From: Aphodoplasma sp045626925
Lineage (GTDB): Bacteria; Bacillota; Clostridia; UBA1381; UMGS1253
Direction: 5' to 3'
Assembly (NCBI GenBank): GCA_045626925.1
Contig: JAZUQZ010000027.1
Location: forward strand, 1 to 64,000
Length of the DNA: 64,000 bases
Positions 1 through 6,643 of the stretch are shown in pieces (within the stretch, counting starts at the first letter, position 1; the number at the start of each line of letters is the position of its first letter). The notes beneath the pieces are model-generated. The model worked only from the letters and a program-made list of their open reading frames with translations, searched no databases and was not told the origin of the DNA. Both the position numbers and the translations under genes were made by a program.

Positions 1-269
1 CCTGCTTCTACTGCTGACTTTACTGCGCCAACATCGCCGCGTACCATTACACTTACAAGTCCGCTACCGATTTTTTCTGTACCGATAAGTACTACATTTG
101 CAGCCTTTACCATTGCATCTGCTGCCTCGATTGCTGCTACAAGACCTCTTGTTTCTACCATACCTAATGCTTCCTGTGACATTTTTACTTCCTCCTTTGA
201 CTGATTTATTACTTCCTCTGATGAGGAAGTCAGTTTTTCTACTTCCACGGATTTTTTTGCCTCTGACAT
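1..269 (-). CDS. BMC shell protein (hexamer type), N-terminally extended, 3' end outside window
   Basis: Single-BMC-domain shell protein of a bacterial microcompartment; family members form hexameric tiles of the polyhedral shell. The visible BMC part starts with EALGMVETRG and runs through GTEKIGSGLVSVMVRGDVGAVK, nearly identical to the neighbour at 288-563. The C-terminus lies beyond base 1. Two in-frame starts exist: ATG at 269 with GAGGGTGAG upstream, 18 bases after the previous stop, and ATG at 182 behind a perfect AGGAGG. The first adds 29 mostly charged, Ser/Glu/Lys-rich residues before the BMC domain. I annotate the longer form because the upstream start is well placed in the operon, but the inner start may be used too or instead. 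Confidence 0.85.
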   Translation of the reverse strand, partial: MSEAKKSVEVEKLTSSSEEVINQSKEEVKMSQEALGMVETRGLVAAIEAADAMVKAANVVLIGTEKIGSGLVSVMVRGDVGAVKSAVEA

Positions 270-287
270 ATTATTCTCACCCTCAAA

Positions 288-563
288 TTAGAATTTAGGC
301 AAAATCTTTTCAACATCGCCATGTGGACGCGGAATTACATGTGTAGCTACAAGCTCACCAAGTCTTGATGCACATACGCCGCCTGCTTCTACTGCTGCTT
401 TAACAGCGCCAACATCGCCGCGTACCATTACACTTACAAGTCCGCTACCAATTTTCTCTGTGCCGATAAGTACAACCTCTGCAGCTTTTACCATTGCATC
501 TGCTGCCTCGATTGCTGCTACAAGACCTCTTGTTTCTACCATTCCCAATGCTTCCTGTGCCAT
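288..563 (-). CDS. BMC shell protein (PduA/CcmK type hexamer)
   Basis: Complete 91-residue single BMC domain protein, the usual length of a hexamer-forming shell protein. Family hallmarks seen: EALGMVETRG at the N-terminus, the KIGSGLVSVMVRGDVGAV segment around the pore-forming loop, and the end motif HVIPRPHGDVEKILP. Start ATG follows AGGAGGAAACAAAA. It lies 44 bases after the aldolase gene and before a near-identical copy, so it is the second gene of a microcompartment operon whose rest is outside the window. Shell function is certain from the family; the cargo pathway is inferred from the aldolase. Confidence 0.95.
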   Translation of the reverse strand: MAQEALGMVETRGLVAAIEAADAMVKAAEVVLIGTEKIGSGLVSVMVRGDVGAVKAAVEAGGVCASRLGELVATHVIPRPHGDVEKILPKF

Positions 564-607
564 TTTTGTTTCCTCCTATTTTTTATATGTAATAATTTTA
601 TAAACAA

Positions 608-1414
608 TTATTTATTAAGCTGCTCCATAACCTTCTTTGTGATTTGTGCTACCAAATCTGTATCGCTGCTTGCACTTTGGCTCTTGCACGAACCTGTACC
701 GCCGCAGCCATGACAACTTGGCTTACCGCTCTTTGCGTTAGGACATACATCTGCTGGATGCTTGCCTGTCATACCAAACTGTCTTCTGATTTCATAAAGT
801 CTTTGAACCTGTGACTCTGAAAGCTCCTTCGGCCCACCAAGCTGCTTTGATAAGAACAATAGCTGTGCATAAAACTCAAGTGACTCCATCTTATGATAAG
901 CGCTAAGAAGAGAATCCGAATATGCAAGTGCACCATGGTTCTCAAGCAAAACTGCATCATAGTGCTGCAAATACTTCGAAATCGCATCCGGAATTTCGTT
1001 TGTCGAAGGTGTGCCATACTCAGCGATCGGCACACAACCAAGTGCAATAACCGCCTCAGGCATAATCGGCTGTGTAAGCGGAATGCCTGCAATAGCAAAG
1101 CTTGTTGCATACATAGGATGAGCATGAACTACTGATACAACATCAGGTCTCTCCTTGTAAACACGCATATGCATCTTAATCTCTGATGAAGGCTTAAACC
1201 CTTTGTTTGCTTGAATTACATTACCATTTGCATCAACCTTACAGATATATTCAGGTGTCATAAAGCCCTTACTTACGCCTGTAGGTGTGCAAAGAAATTC
1301 GTTGTCAGAAATCTTTACCGAAATATTGCCATCATTCGATGCAACCATACCTCTGTCATAGATTCTCTTACCAATGTCACAAATTTGTTTTTTGATTTCG
1401 TATTCTGATACCAT
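608..1414 (-). CDS. fucA: Class II aldolase (L-fuculose-phosphate aldolase type) with microcompartment targeting tail
   Basis: Zinc-dependent class II aldolase/adducin family enzyme. Members cleave L-fuculose- or L-rhamnulose-1-phosphate to DHAP and lactaldehyde. Metal-site motifs seen: VVHAHPMYATS, the ENHGALAYS histidine and the SSEIKMHMR glutamate. After the catalytic domain (to about residue 222) comes a Cys-rich linker with CHGCGGTGSC and then an amphipathic C-terminal helix, LVAQITKKVMEQLNK, typical of encapsulation peptides. Fucose/rhamnose microcompartments of the glycyl-radical propanediol type (known from Clostridium phytofermentans) carry such tailed aldolases, which fits the two following shell genes. 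Start ATG has AAAGGAGTG. It is the first gene after a perfect promoter. Sugar specificity (fuculose versus rhamnulose phosphate) cannot be told. Confidence 0.85.
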   Translation of the reverse strand: MVSEYEIKKQICDIGKRIYDRGMVASNDGNISVKISDNEFLCTPTGVSKGFMTPEYICKVDANGNVIQANKGFKPSSEIKMHMRVYKERPDVVSVVHAHPMYATSFAIAGIPLTQPIMPEAVIALGCVPIAEYGTPSTNEIPDAISKYLQHYDAVLLENHGALAYSDSLLSAYHKMESLEFYAQLLFLSKQLGGPKELSESQVQRLYEIRRQFGMTGKHPADVCPNAKSGKPSCHGCGGTGSCKSQSASSDTDLVAQITKKVMEQLNK

Positions 1415-1457
1415 ATTAACGCACTCCTTTTGTGTGTATTTTTTTGTTTACACTCAT

Positions 1458-1486
1458 ATTATAACTTGTTTTTCTTTGTTTGTCAA
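1458..1486 (-). promoter_or_regulatory. Promoter of the microcompartment operon
   Basis: On the minus strand TTGACA (1486-1481) and TATAAT (1463-1458) are both perfect and 17 bases apart. Transcription would begin near 1451, giving a leader of about 37 bases before the aldolase ATG. Tandem T5CTTTG motifs (A-tracts on the coding strand) flank and precede the -35. Confidence 0.85.
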
Positions 1487-1659
1487 CATTTTTCTTTGAT
1501 TTTTCTTTGTTTTTCTTTTTTTTGTGCCTATTTTTTTGTATTTATATGTTTATTTTGTATTAGATGCTCTGTTTTTGGGCTTTTCTTTGACAGATTTTAT
1601 AATCATCTTTATATAATTTGGAAGAAACTCTCTTTTATTTTCTTTGTTTTTGTTTGTAA

Positions 1660-1688
1660 AATAAAAAAGCTCACACAAATGTGTGAGC
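1660..1688 (-). terminator. Rho-independent terminator of secG
   Basis: Perfect 8-base-pair stem GCTCACAC/GTGTGAGC (1669-1688) with a 4-base loop; on the minus strand it is followed by a T run (1662-1668). It lies 15 bases after the secG stop. Confidence 0.85.
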
Positions 1689-1703
1689 AAATTTATAAAC
1701 TAT

Positions 1704-1955
1704 TTACGCTGCTACTGTAATAATAATCGCCAAAGCAATAGATGTCACAAGAAAGAAAATCGCAAAAACAGATGTCCACTTTTCAAGTATAGCATCAATT
1801 GTTCTGCCCTTATTCTTACCAAAAAATGTTTCTGCTCCACCGGCAATACTGCCCGACAAGCCCGATGCCTTTCCCGATTGGAAAAGTACAACAAGTATCA
1901 ACACAATCGATGCTATGATATGTAGCACCGTTACTATATTTTGAAGAATTTGCAT
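1704..1955 (-). CDS. secG: Preprotein translocase subunit SecG
   Basis: 83-residue inner-membrane protein with two transmembrane segments (about residues 5-25 and 58-80) joined by the SecG loop: VVLFQSGKASGLSGSIAGGAETFFGKNKG matches the conserved Gly-rich cytoplasmic loop (shown here as its 20-residue parts VVLFQSGKASGLSG and GGAETFFGKNKG). SecG assists the SecYEG channel in protein export. ATG preceded by AGGAGG. It is a single-gene transcript with its own promoter and terminator; the rnr-smpB-ssrA genes that often follow it in Bacillota are not here. Confidence 0.9.
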   Translation of the reverse strand: MQILQNIVTVLHIIASIVLILVVLFQSGKASGLSGSIAGGAETFFGKNKGRTIDAILEKWTSVFAIFFLVTSIALAIIITVAA

Positions 1956-2000
1956 AAAAATAACCTCCTACAATTTCATTTGTACTTATATACTTTCATT

Positions 2001-2028
2001 ATTATATCATAAATTACAGATTTATCAA
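2001..2028 (-). promoter_or_regulatory. Promoter of secG
   Basis: Minus strand TTGATA (2028-2023), 16-base spacer, TATAAT (2006-2001). The -35 is embedded in one arm of a 10-base inverted repeat (2019-2028 and 2053-2062). Confidence 0.6.
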
Positions 2029-2080
2029 GTACTTTTTGTAATTTTTTTAAATTTGATAAATCCTTATGATATAATAATCA

Positions 2081-2887
2081 TTAGTTTTCACTATATCGAA
2101 GCACGAGCTTTACAATTATAAAACCGAGCACAAATGTAAAAGCGCATATAATGCACTCGTAGGCAATCGGTAATTTTGGAATAATTTCAAAAACTGAGCC
2201 AAGCATAAAACCAATCATAAGCATATATGTTTGTTTCTTATGCCTCTCAAATGCATTTAATAAAATCCACGATATAACAAATATGCCTATTATGCACCCA
2301 AATCCAACCGGAAGCAAAAATGCTATCTCTACATTTTGTATCGCATATAGTGCAGAATCATAAATGCCCAATAATAAAAGAATATAAGATGTGCTTATGC
2401 CAGGCAAAATGAATGCAATACCAACAATCATCCCCGCCGCCACAAGCATTATAAATCTCAAAAGATAGTTTTCATAGGTTATGCACAGACCAACGGGCAA
2501 CATAGCAACCCATACGACGCACAAATATCCCAAAAGCACCCATATGGCATCGGCTATTTTTATTGTTTTTACACCTCCGCGCCTAAAAAGCATCGGTATA
2601 CTTCCTATTACACAACCGACAAAAAAATATATCATATAAAGCTCATATATCCTGAAAACATGTAAAACCAAGCGTGAAAATGCGCCGGCGCCAATAAGTG
2701 TACCGGCTATAAAAGTCATCAAAAATAAAATGTTCTGCGGTGTGCTTTTTTTTAAATACGCTATAGCCCGCAACAACCTGTCATATATGCCAAGTGCAAT
2801 AACCATCGTAGCACCGCTTATGCCCGGTATAAGTATCGACGCGCCCACTATAACGCTTTTTAAAAAATCAACAAAAACTACACCCAT
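2081..2887 (-). CDS. DUF368 membrane protein, undecaprenyl-phosphate flippase (PopT) type
   Basis: About 268 residues, strongly hydrophobic, roughly eight membrane segments. The DUF368 signature is duplicated: GASILIPGISGATMVIALGI near the start and GIAFILPGISTSYILLLLGI in the middle, both with the PGIS motif, suggesting an internal repeat. DUF368 proteins (PopT) have been reported to return the C55 lipid carrier across the membrane for wall synthesis, alongside DedA-family UptA. Start uncertain: ATG at 2887 chosen; an in-frame TTG at 2902 adds five residues; ribosome binding site is weak for both. A upp-carrier recycling partner, uppP, lies at 56218. Confidence 0.8.
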   Translation of the reverse strand: MGVVFVDFLKSVIVGASILIPGISGATMVIALGIYDRLLRAIAYLKKSTPQNILFLMTFIAGTLIGAGAFSRLVLHVFRIYELYMIYFFVGCVIGSIPMLFRRGGVKTIKIADAIWVLLGYLCVVWVAMLPVGLCITYENYLLRFIMLVAAGMIVGIAFILPGISTSYILLLLGIYDSALYAIQNVEIAFLLPVGFGCIIGIFVISWILLNAFERHKKQTYMLMIGFMLGSVFEIIPKLPIAYECIICAFTFVLGFIIVKLVLRYSEN

Positions 2888-2962
2888 ATCACACACCCAC
2901 AATAATTTTATATGCTTATTATATTGCGGATTTTGATAAAATATTAGTATTCTCTATTATAT

Positions 2963-3565
2963 TTAATTGTGTTCCCCTTTAATTAAAGAGGAAAGTGGTT
3001 TGTAAACAAAAAACATTATAACCGATACTGCTATGGCTTTTATAAGATTAAACGGAGCAACGCACAAAAGCACAAATTCAAACATAGTATCCACAAATGG
3101 CCATATAGCTTTTGCCATGCCTAAAATTTCGTCAATTGGCATCTTAAATGCCGCAGCGTAAATGGGTAGCATAACAAAGGCATTTATGAAGCAACTAACA
3201 ATTACCATAAAAATTCCACCAATTGTCAGTCCAAGCACTGCATTTGCCTTTGTTTTTTTCTTTTTATATATAAGTGCCCCTGGAAGAACAAAAGCAACTC
3301 CCATAACAAAGTTTGCCACCTCACCTACTCCGGCAGTGACTGTTCCGTTGATAATCAAATTAAGCAAAATTTTAATAGCTTCAATGGCTATGCCTGCAGC
3401 CGGACCCAAAGCAAAAGCTCCGATAAATACAGGGACCTCGCTAAAATCAATTTCATAAAATGGTGGCGCAATAAACGGTAGCGGAAACTCAAACAGCATC
3501 AACACAGTTGCCACCGCCGAAAGAACCGACACCTTTACCAGCCATGCAATGTTTTTATTATTCAT
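2963..3565 (-). CDS. ribU: Riboflavin ECF transporter S component RibU
   Basis: 200-residue membrane protein with about six transmembrane segments. S components bind the vitamin and pair with the shared EcfA/A'/T module (not in this window). Sequence features: LMLFEFPLPFIAPPFYEIDFSEVPVFIGAF near the N-terminus is the RibU-type region (PLPF..P.FYEIDFSEVP). The assignment to riboflavin rests on the FMN riboswitch directly upstream. Start ATG at 3565 has AGAAGGAGTG; longer in-frame starts run into the riboswitch and terminator and are rejected. Confidence 0.9.
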   Translation of the reverse strand: MNNKNIAWLVKVSVLSAVATVLMLFEFPLPFIAPPFYEIDFSEVPVFIGAFALGPAAGIAIEAIKILLNLIINGTVTAGVGEVANFVMGVAFVLPGALIYKKKKTKANAVLGLTIGGIFMVIVSCFINAFVMLPIYAAAFKMPIDEILGMAKAIWPFVDTMFEFVLLCVAPFNLIKAIAVSVIMFFVYKPLSSLIKGEHN

Positions 3566-3600
3566 TTTTGTCACTCCTTCTGCATTTTTTATCAAGGCAA

Positions 3601-3629
3601 TAAAAAAGCCCTGCAAATAATCGCAGGGC
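3601..3629 (-). terminator. Riboswitch expression-platform terminator
   Basis: Minus strand GCCCTGCGA/TTTGCAGGGC stem (3608-3629) followed by TTTTTTATTG. It lies between the FMN aptamer and ribU, so FMN binding would switch off transcription by favouring this hairpin. Confidence 0.85.
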
Positions 3630-3649
3630 ATAAAAATACAAAAACGCAT

Positions 3650-3766
3650 AATACCTTCTCTCATCCGGACTATAACCGTCGGCTTTGGAATTTCACCAAA
3701 TCAACCATAATGGCTCGTGGGCTTTACCACCGGTAGGGAATTGCACCCCGCCCCGAAGATTATCTT
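3650..3766 (-). ncRNA. FMN riboswitch (RFN element)
   Basis: Minus-strand RNA has the conserved RFN blocks in order: TCTTCGGGGCGGGGTG, TTCCCTACCGGTGGT, AGCCCACGAG, GATTTGGTG, CCGACGGT, AGTCCGGATGAGAGAAGG. These are the six-helix junction landmarks of the FMN aptamer. The aptamer begins at the predicted transcription start and is followed by a terminator and ribU. Confidence 0.95.
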
Positions 3767-3771
3767 ATACT

Positions 3772-3800
3772 ATTATATTATCATATTTTTGTTTTGTCAA
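3772..3800 (-). promoter_or_regulatory. Promoter of the riboswitch-ribU transcript
   Basis: Perfect TTGACA (3800-3795), 17-base spacer, perfect TATAAT (3777-3772) on the minus strand. It lies just 14 bases beyond the nfo stop codon. Confidence 0.9.
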
Positions 3801-3813
3801 TAGAGTTATAAAA

Positions 3814-4650
3814 TTATAACTCTTTATACAAATCACGCAAGAGCCTTATCTCATTTGCATATCCATCAAGTTCGTTTGGCGTCTCAAGATTAAACGGCAA
3901 ATCGCGCAAAAGCGGATGATTTATAATCCTTTCAAACGCATCAACTCCAATATGCCCCTCACCTATTTTTGCGTGGCGGTCCTTGTGTGCAGCAAGCGGG
4001 TTCAAGCTGTCGTTTATATGAATAGCCTTCAATCTGCCTATGCCGATAACACGGTCAAACTCCTGTAAAACACCATCAAGATTGTTTACAATATCATATC
4101 CTGCATCATTTACATGGCATGTGTCAAGACATACCCCTATCTTTTCGTCAAGCTCAACACCATCTATTATTCGCTTGATTTGTTCAAATGACGAGCCGAC
4201 CTCGCTCCCTTTGCCTGACATTGTTTCAAGCAGCACTATTGTCTTTTGTTCTTTAAATAAAATCGCATTTAGCATTTTACAAATATATTCTATACCAACA
4301 TCGACGCCCTGACCTACATGGCTGCCCGGATGAAAATTATAAAGAACGCCGGGTATGTTTTCAAGGTTTTGTATATCCTCTGCCATCATAGTTTTTGCAA
4401 GATTTCTAATCCCTTCATCCGCCGAGCATGCATTTAGAGTATATGGTGCATGAGCCACTATCGGTGCAAAGTTGTTGAGGCACATAAGCTCGTTCAGCTT
4501 TGCTACATCGTCTAAATCAACCTTTTTAGCACTTGCTCCTCTCGGATTGCGCGTAAAAAACTGAAATGTGTCGGCACCTATTGAAAGCGCCTCTTTGCCC
4601 ATATTATAAAATCCTTTTGAAACAGAAAGATGACACCCTATATGAAGCAT
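3814..4650 (-). CDS. nfo: Deoxyribonuclease IV (endonuclease IV, AP endonuclease)
   Basis: 278-residue TIM-barrel enzyme that cuts DNA at abasic sites in base excision repair. The zinc-ligand motifs occur in order: IVAHAPYTLN, NFHPGSHVGQG, LLETMSGKGSEVG, VCLDTCHVNDAGYD, AIHINDSLNP with KDRHAKIGEGHIG, and NLETPN. Length matches the family. ATG start with GGTGGTG upstream. First gene of the leftward unit after the unknown gene at 4701-5243. Confidence 0.95.
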   Translation of the reverse strand: MLHIGCHLSVSKGFYNMGKEALSIGADTFQFFTRNPRGASAKKVDLDDVAKLNELMCLNNFAPIVAHAPYTLNACSADEGIRNLAKTMMAEDIQNLENIPGVLYNFHPGSHVGQGVDVGIEYICKMLNAILFKEQKTIVLLETMSGKGSEVGSSFEQIKRIIDGVELDEKIGVCLDTCHVNDAGYDIVNNLDGVLQEFDRVIGIGRLKAIHINDSLNPLAAHKDRHAKIGEGHIGVDAFERIINHPLLRDLPFNLETPNELDGYANEIRLLRDLYKEL

Positions 4651-4700
4651 ATCTACACCACCTTTATAAACTTATTATATCACAAATATCTGAATTTTCA

Positions 4701-5243
4701 CTATTTGAGATATTTTGAAATAATATTTACATATGAGTTTCCTACACTTATGCATGATATTTCTTCAATCTCCACACTTGATGTTTCTTTATCCCATATG
4801 CCAAGACCATTAAATGTTTTTAGTGTGACAAGATGCTTGTCCACATCTTTTATCTGACCAATAAGCACAATATTCTCTTCAAAATCTTCACACTCGATAG
4901 TCACAATCGTTTCTTTTTTCATCAAATCTTCACATAGTGTGCGCATACTCTGTATATTAAAGCCAGGTGCTTCCGCTTTAAAAGCCGGATGCTCACCCTT
5001 TACAATTTTATCGAGAAATTTTTCCTCTTTTCCGCAAAAAACCTCTGTTATGTCACTCTTTTTAATAATTTTATACCCATCAGGCATAAAATCATACACA
5101 AAAGATAAAACAACGAGGTCCCCTTTTGCAGACACAGGATATCCGTATAATGAAAAGGTGTCTATTATCTCACGATTTATAGCGCAAAGTGCAGAATTTT
5201 CTATACATTTTTCAAGCTTTAATATTTGCTGTGTGTTATTCAT
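4701..5243 (-). CDS. Conserved hypothetical protein, possible Sm-like beta-barrel segments
   Basis: 180 residues, soluble, acidic, no signal peptide or membrane segment. I do not recognise a named family. The N-terminal half (LVVLSFVYDFMPDGYKIIKK..DITEV) and the C-terminal half (VLIGQIKDV..HLVTLKTFNGLGIWD..SSVEIEEISCI) both look like small beta-barrel folds of the kind seen in some Sm-like or WYL-type modules; this is a resemblance only. Good GGGAGG before the ATG. It sits between rlmH and nfo, all minus strand, with short gaps, so it is likely cotranscribed with rlmH. Confidence 0.75.
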   Translation of the reverse strand: MNNTQQILKLEKCIENSALCAINREIIDTFSLYGYPVSAKGDLVVLSFVYDFMPDGYKIIKKSDITEVFCGKEEKFLDKIVKGEHPAFKAEAPGFNIQSMRTLCEDLMKKETIVTIECEDFEENIVLIGQIKDVDKHLVTLKTFNGLGIWDKETSSVEIEEISCISVGNSYVNIISKYLK

Positions 5244-5269
5244 ATGCCATTTGCCTCCCGTTTTATAAT

Positions 5270-5749
5270 TTATTTATGGTATGTTTCATTTGATGCAATT
5301 TTAAATGCGCGATAAATTTGTTCTGCCAACATAACTCTCATAAGCTGGTGCGGAAATGTCATATCCGAAAAACTCAAACAAAGGTCTGCGCGTTTTTTTA
5401 CATCGTCGCTTAACCCAAGCGAACCACCTATGATAAAAGCTATGTCACTTTTGCCGTTTTGGGCAAGTGTTTGGATTGTATTTGATAGCCCAACAGAATC
5501 CATTTTCTTCCCCTCTACACAAAGCGCAATTACATACTGTGCAGGCGAAATTTTTGAAAGGATGTCCTCGCCTTCTTTTTCAAGCACCTGTCTTATTTGC
5601 CCTTCTGTAGCATTGTCTGCAATTTTTCTGTCAGAAATCTGAATTATATCAATTTTTACAAAACGACCAAGTCTTTTTTTGTATTCGTCAACTGCATCGG
5701 AAAAAAATCTTTCTTTAAGTTTTCCGACCGCTATAATGCGTATATTCAT
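5270..5749 (-). CDS. rlmH: 23S rRNA (pseudouridine1915-N3)-methyltransferase RlmH
   Basis: 159 residues, exactly the usual RlmH length, from the ATG at 5749 behind GGAGG; longer frames are not needed. SPOUT-class knot methyltransferase. Seen: MNIRIIAVGKLKE at the start, AFIIGGSLGLSDDVKKRA (the SAM-binding knot) and the C-terminal FPHQLMRVMLAEQIYRAFKI with the catalytic-site YHK end. It methylates a pseudouridine in helix 69 of the 50S subunit. Together with the upstream walJ-type gene it forms the common walJ-rlmH neighbourhood of Bacillota. Confidence 0.97.
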   Translation of the reverse strand: MNIRIIAVGKLKERFFSDAVDEYKKRLGRFVKIDIIQISDRKIADNATEGQIRQVLEKEGEDILSKISPAQYVIALCVEGKKMDSVGLSNTIQTLAQNGKSDIAFIIGGSLGLSDDVKKRADLCLSFSDMTFPHQLMRVMLAEQIYRAFKIASNETYHK

Positions 5750-5782
5750 AAATTCCTCCATCAATCAAACGAATAAAATATC

Positions 5783-6568
5783 TTAAAACATTCCGCTTAC
5801 TGCGTATTTGTTTGCTACTGCAAGGCGTATATCTTTATCAATCGAAGCTCCCGCATCGCAAAGCGCGCGTCGTACAATATTGTACGCAATATCAGGATTA
5901 TTATTTTCTTCGCTAAGATGCCCAAGAAGTATTGCTCTTGTGCCGCTTTGTAAAAGCTTGACCGCTGTTTGTGCCGCTACATCGTTTGATAAATGACCAA
6001 AATCGCCCAATATTCTCTTTTTAAGCACCTCTGGATATCGTCCTTTTTTGAGCATCTCTACATCGTGATTTGCCTCAAGAAGTATAATATCACTACCTAA
6101 AATACCCTCCATAACACTTTGTGTCATACACCCCATATCTGTAGCAACGCTCATTTTTAAATTACTCGTCTCAAAGCTATATCCAACAGAGCTTGTTGCA
6201 TCATGTGGAGTATCAAACGCTTTTGCGGCCATAGTGTTTATTTCAAACTCCTCGTTTGAAGTTATAAGCTTTATATTCTTTTGAACAATTTTCCCAAGTG
6301 AAGCTTCCATAGCTTCCCATGTGGGCGCATTTGCATATACAGGAATATCAAAGGCGCGACTCATAGCGCCGATACCACCTATATGGTCGCTATGCTCATG
6401 TGTTACTAAAATTGCATCTATGTTGTCTGCATCAATGCCTGCACACCCAAGCGCATCAACTGTGCGTCGCTTGCTTATACCGCAATCAACTAATATATTA
6501 GTTTTTCCATCAGAAACAAGAACACAATTTCCACTGCTGCTACTTGAAAGAGAACAAAACTTTATCAT
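5783..6568 (-). CDS. walJ: MBL-fold metallohydrolase, WalJ/YycJ type
   Basis: 261-residue metallo-beta-lactamase-fold hydrolase. Motifs: SLSSSSSGNC at the N-terminus (WalJ/YycJ hallmark), DCGISKRR, and the metal motif THEHSDHIGG; further ligands in GHLSND and LLGHLSEENN. Family members have been linked to coordination of wall metabolism with division and to 5'-exonuclease-like activity. ATG at 6568 preferred; a TTG two codons earlier is possible. The rest of the wal operon (walRK, yycHI) is not adjacent, though a YycI-like gene lies at 57165. Confidence 0.9.
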   Translation of the reverse strand: MIKFCSLSSSSSGNCVLVSDGKTNILVDCGISKRRTVDALGCAGIDADNIDAILVTHEHSDHIGGIGAMSRAFDIPVYANAPTWEAMEASLGKIVQKNIKLITSNEEFEINTMAAKAFDTPHDATSSVGYSFETSNLKMSVATDMGCMTQSVMEGILGSDIILLEANHDVEMLKKGRYPEVLKKRILGDFGHLSNDVAAQTAVKLLQSGTRAILLGHLSEENNNPDIAYNIVRRALCDAGASIDKDIRLAVANKYAVSGMF

Positions 6569-6608
6569 TATCAAAAAACCTCTTGTGTACGCTATTATTT
6601 ATAACAAA

Positions 6609-6635
6609 CGGAGGAACTACAATGCAATTCCTCCG
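6609..6635 (-). terminator. Probable terminator after murA
   Basis: Stem CGGAGGAA/TTCCTCCG (6609-6635) in the gap after the murA stop, followed on the minus strand by TTTGTTAT. The T run is imperfect, so termination may be partial. Confidence 0.55.
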
Positions 6636-6643
6636 AGCTGTTT

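Noticed and set aside
769..1135. Open frames on both strands inside the aldolase gene (769-1125 minus, 893-1135 plus)
   Set aside because: Shadows of a well-supported gene with clear family motifs; no ribosome binding sites and low-complexity translations.
1430..1925. Plus-strand frames opposite the aldolase promoter and secG
   Set aside because: Composed of Phe/Cys-rich translations of T-rich promoter DNA and the complement of secG.
3566..3664. Longer N-terminus for RibU
   Set aside because: It would translate the riboswitch terminator; ATG 3565 has a proper site and standard length.
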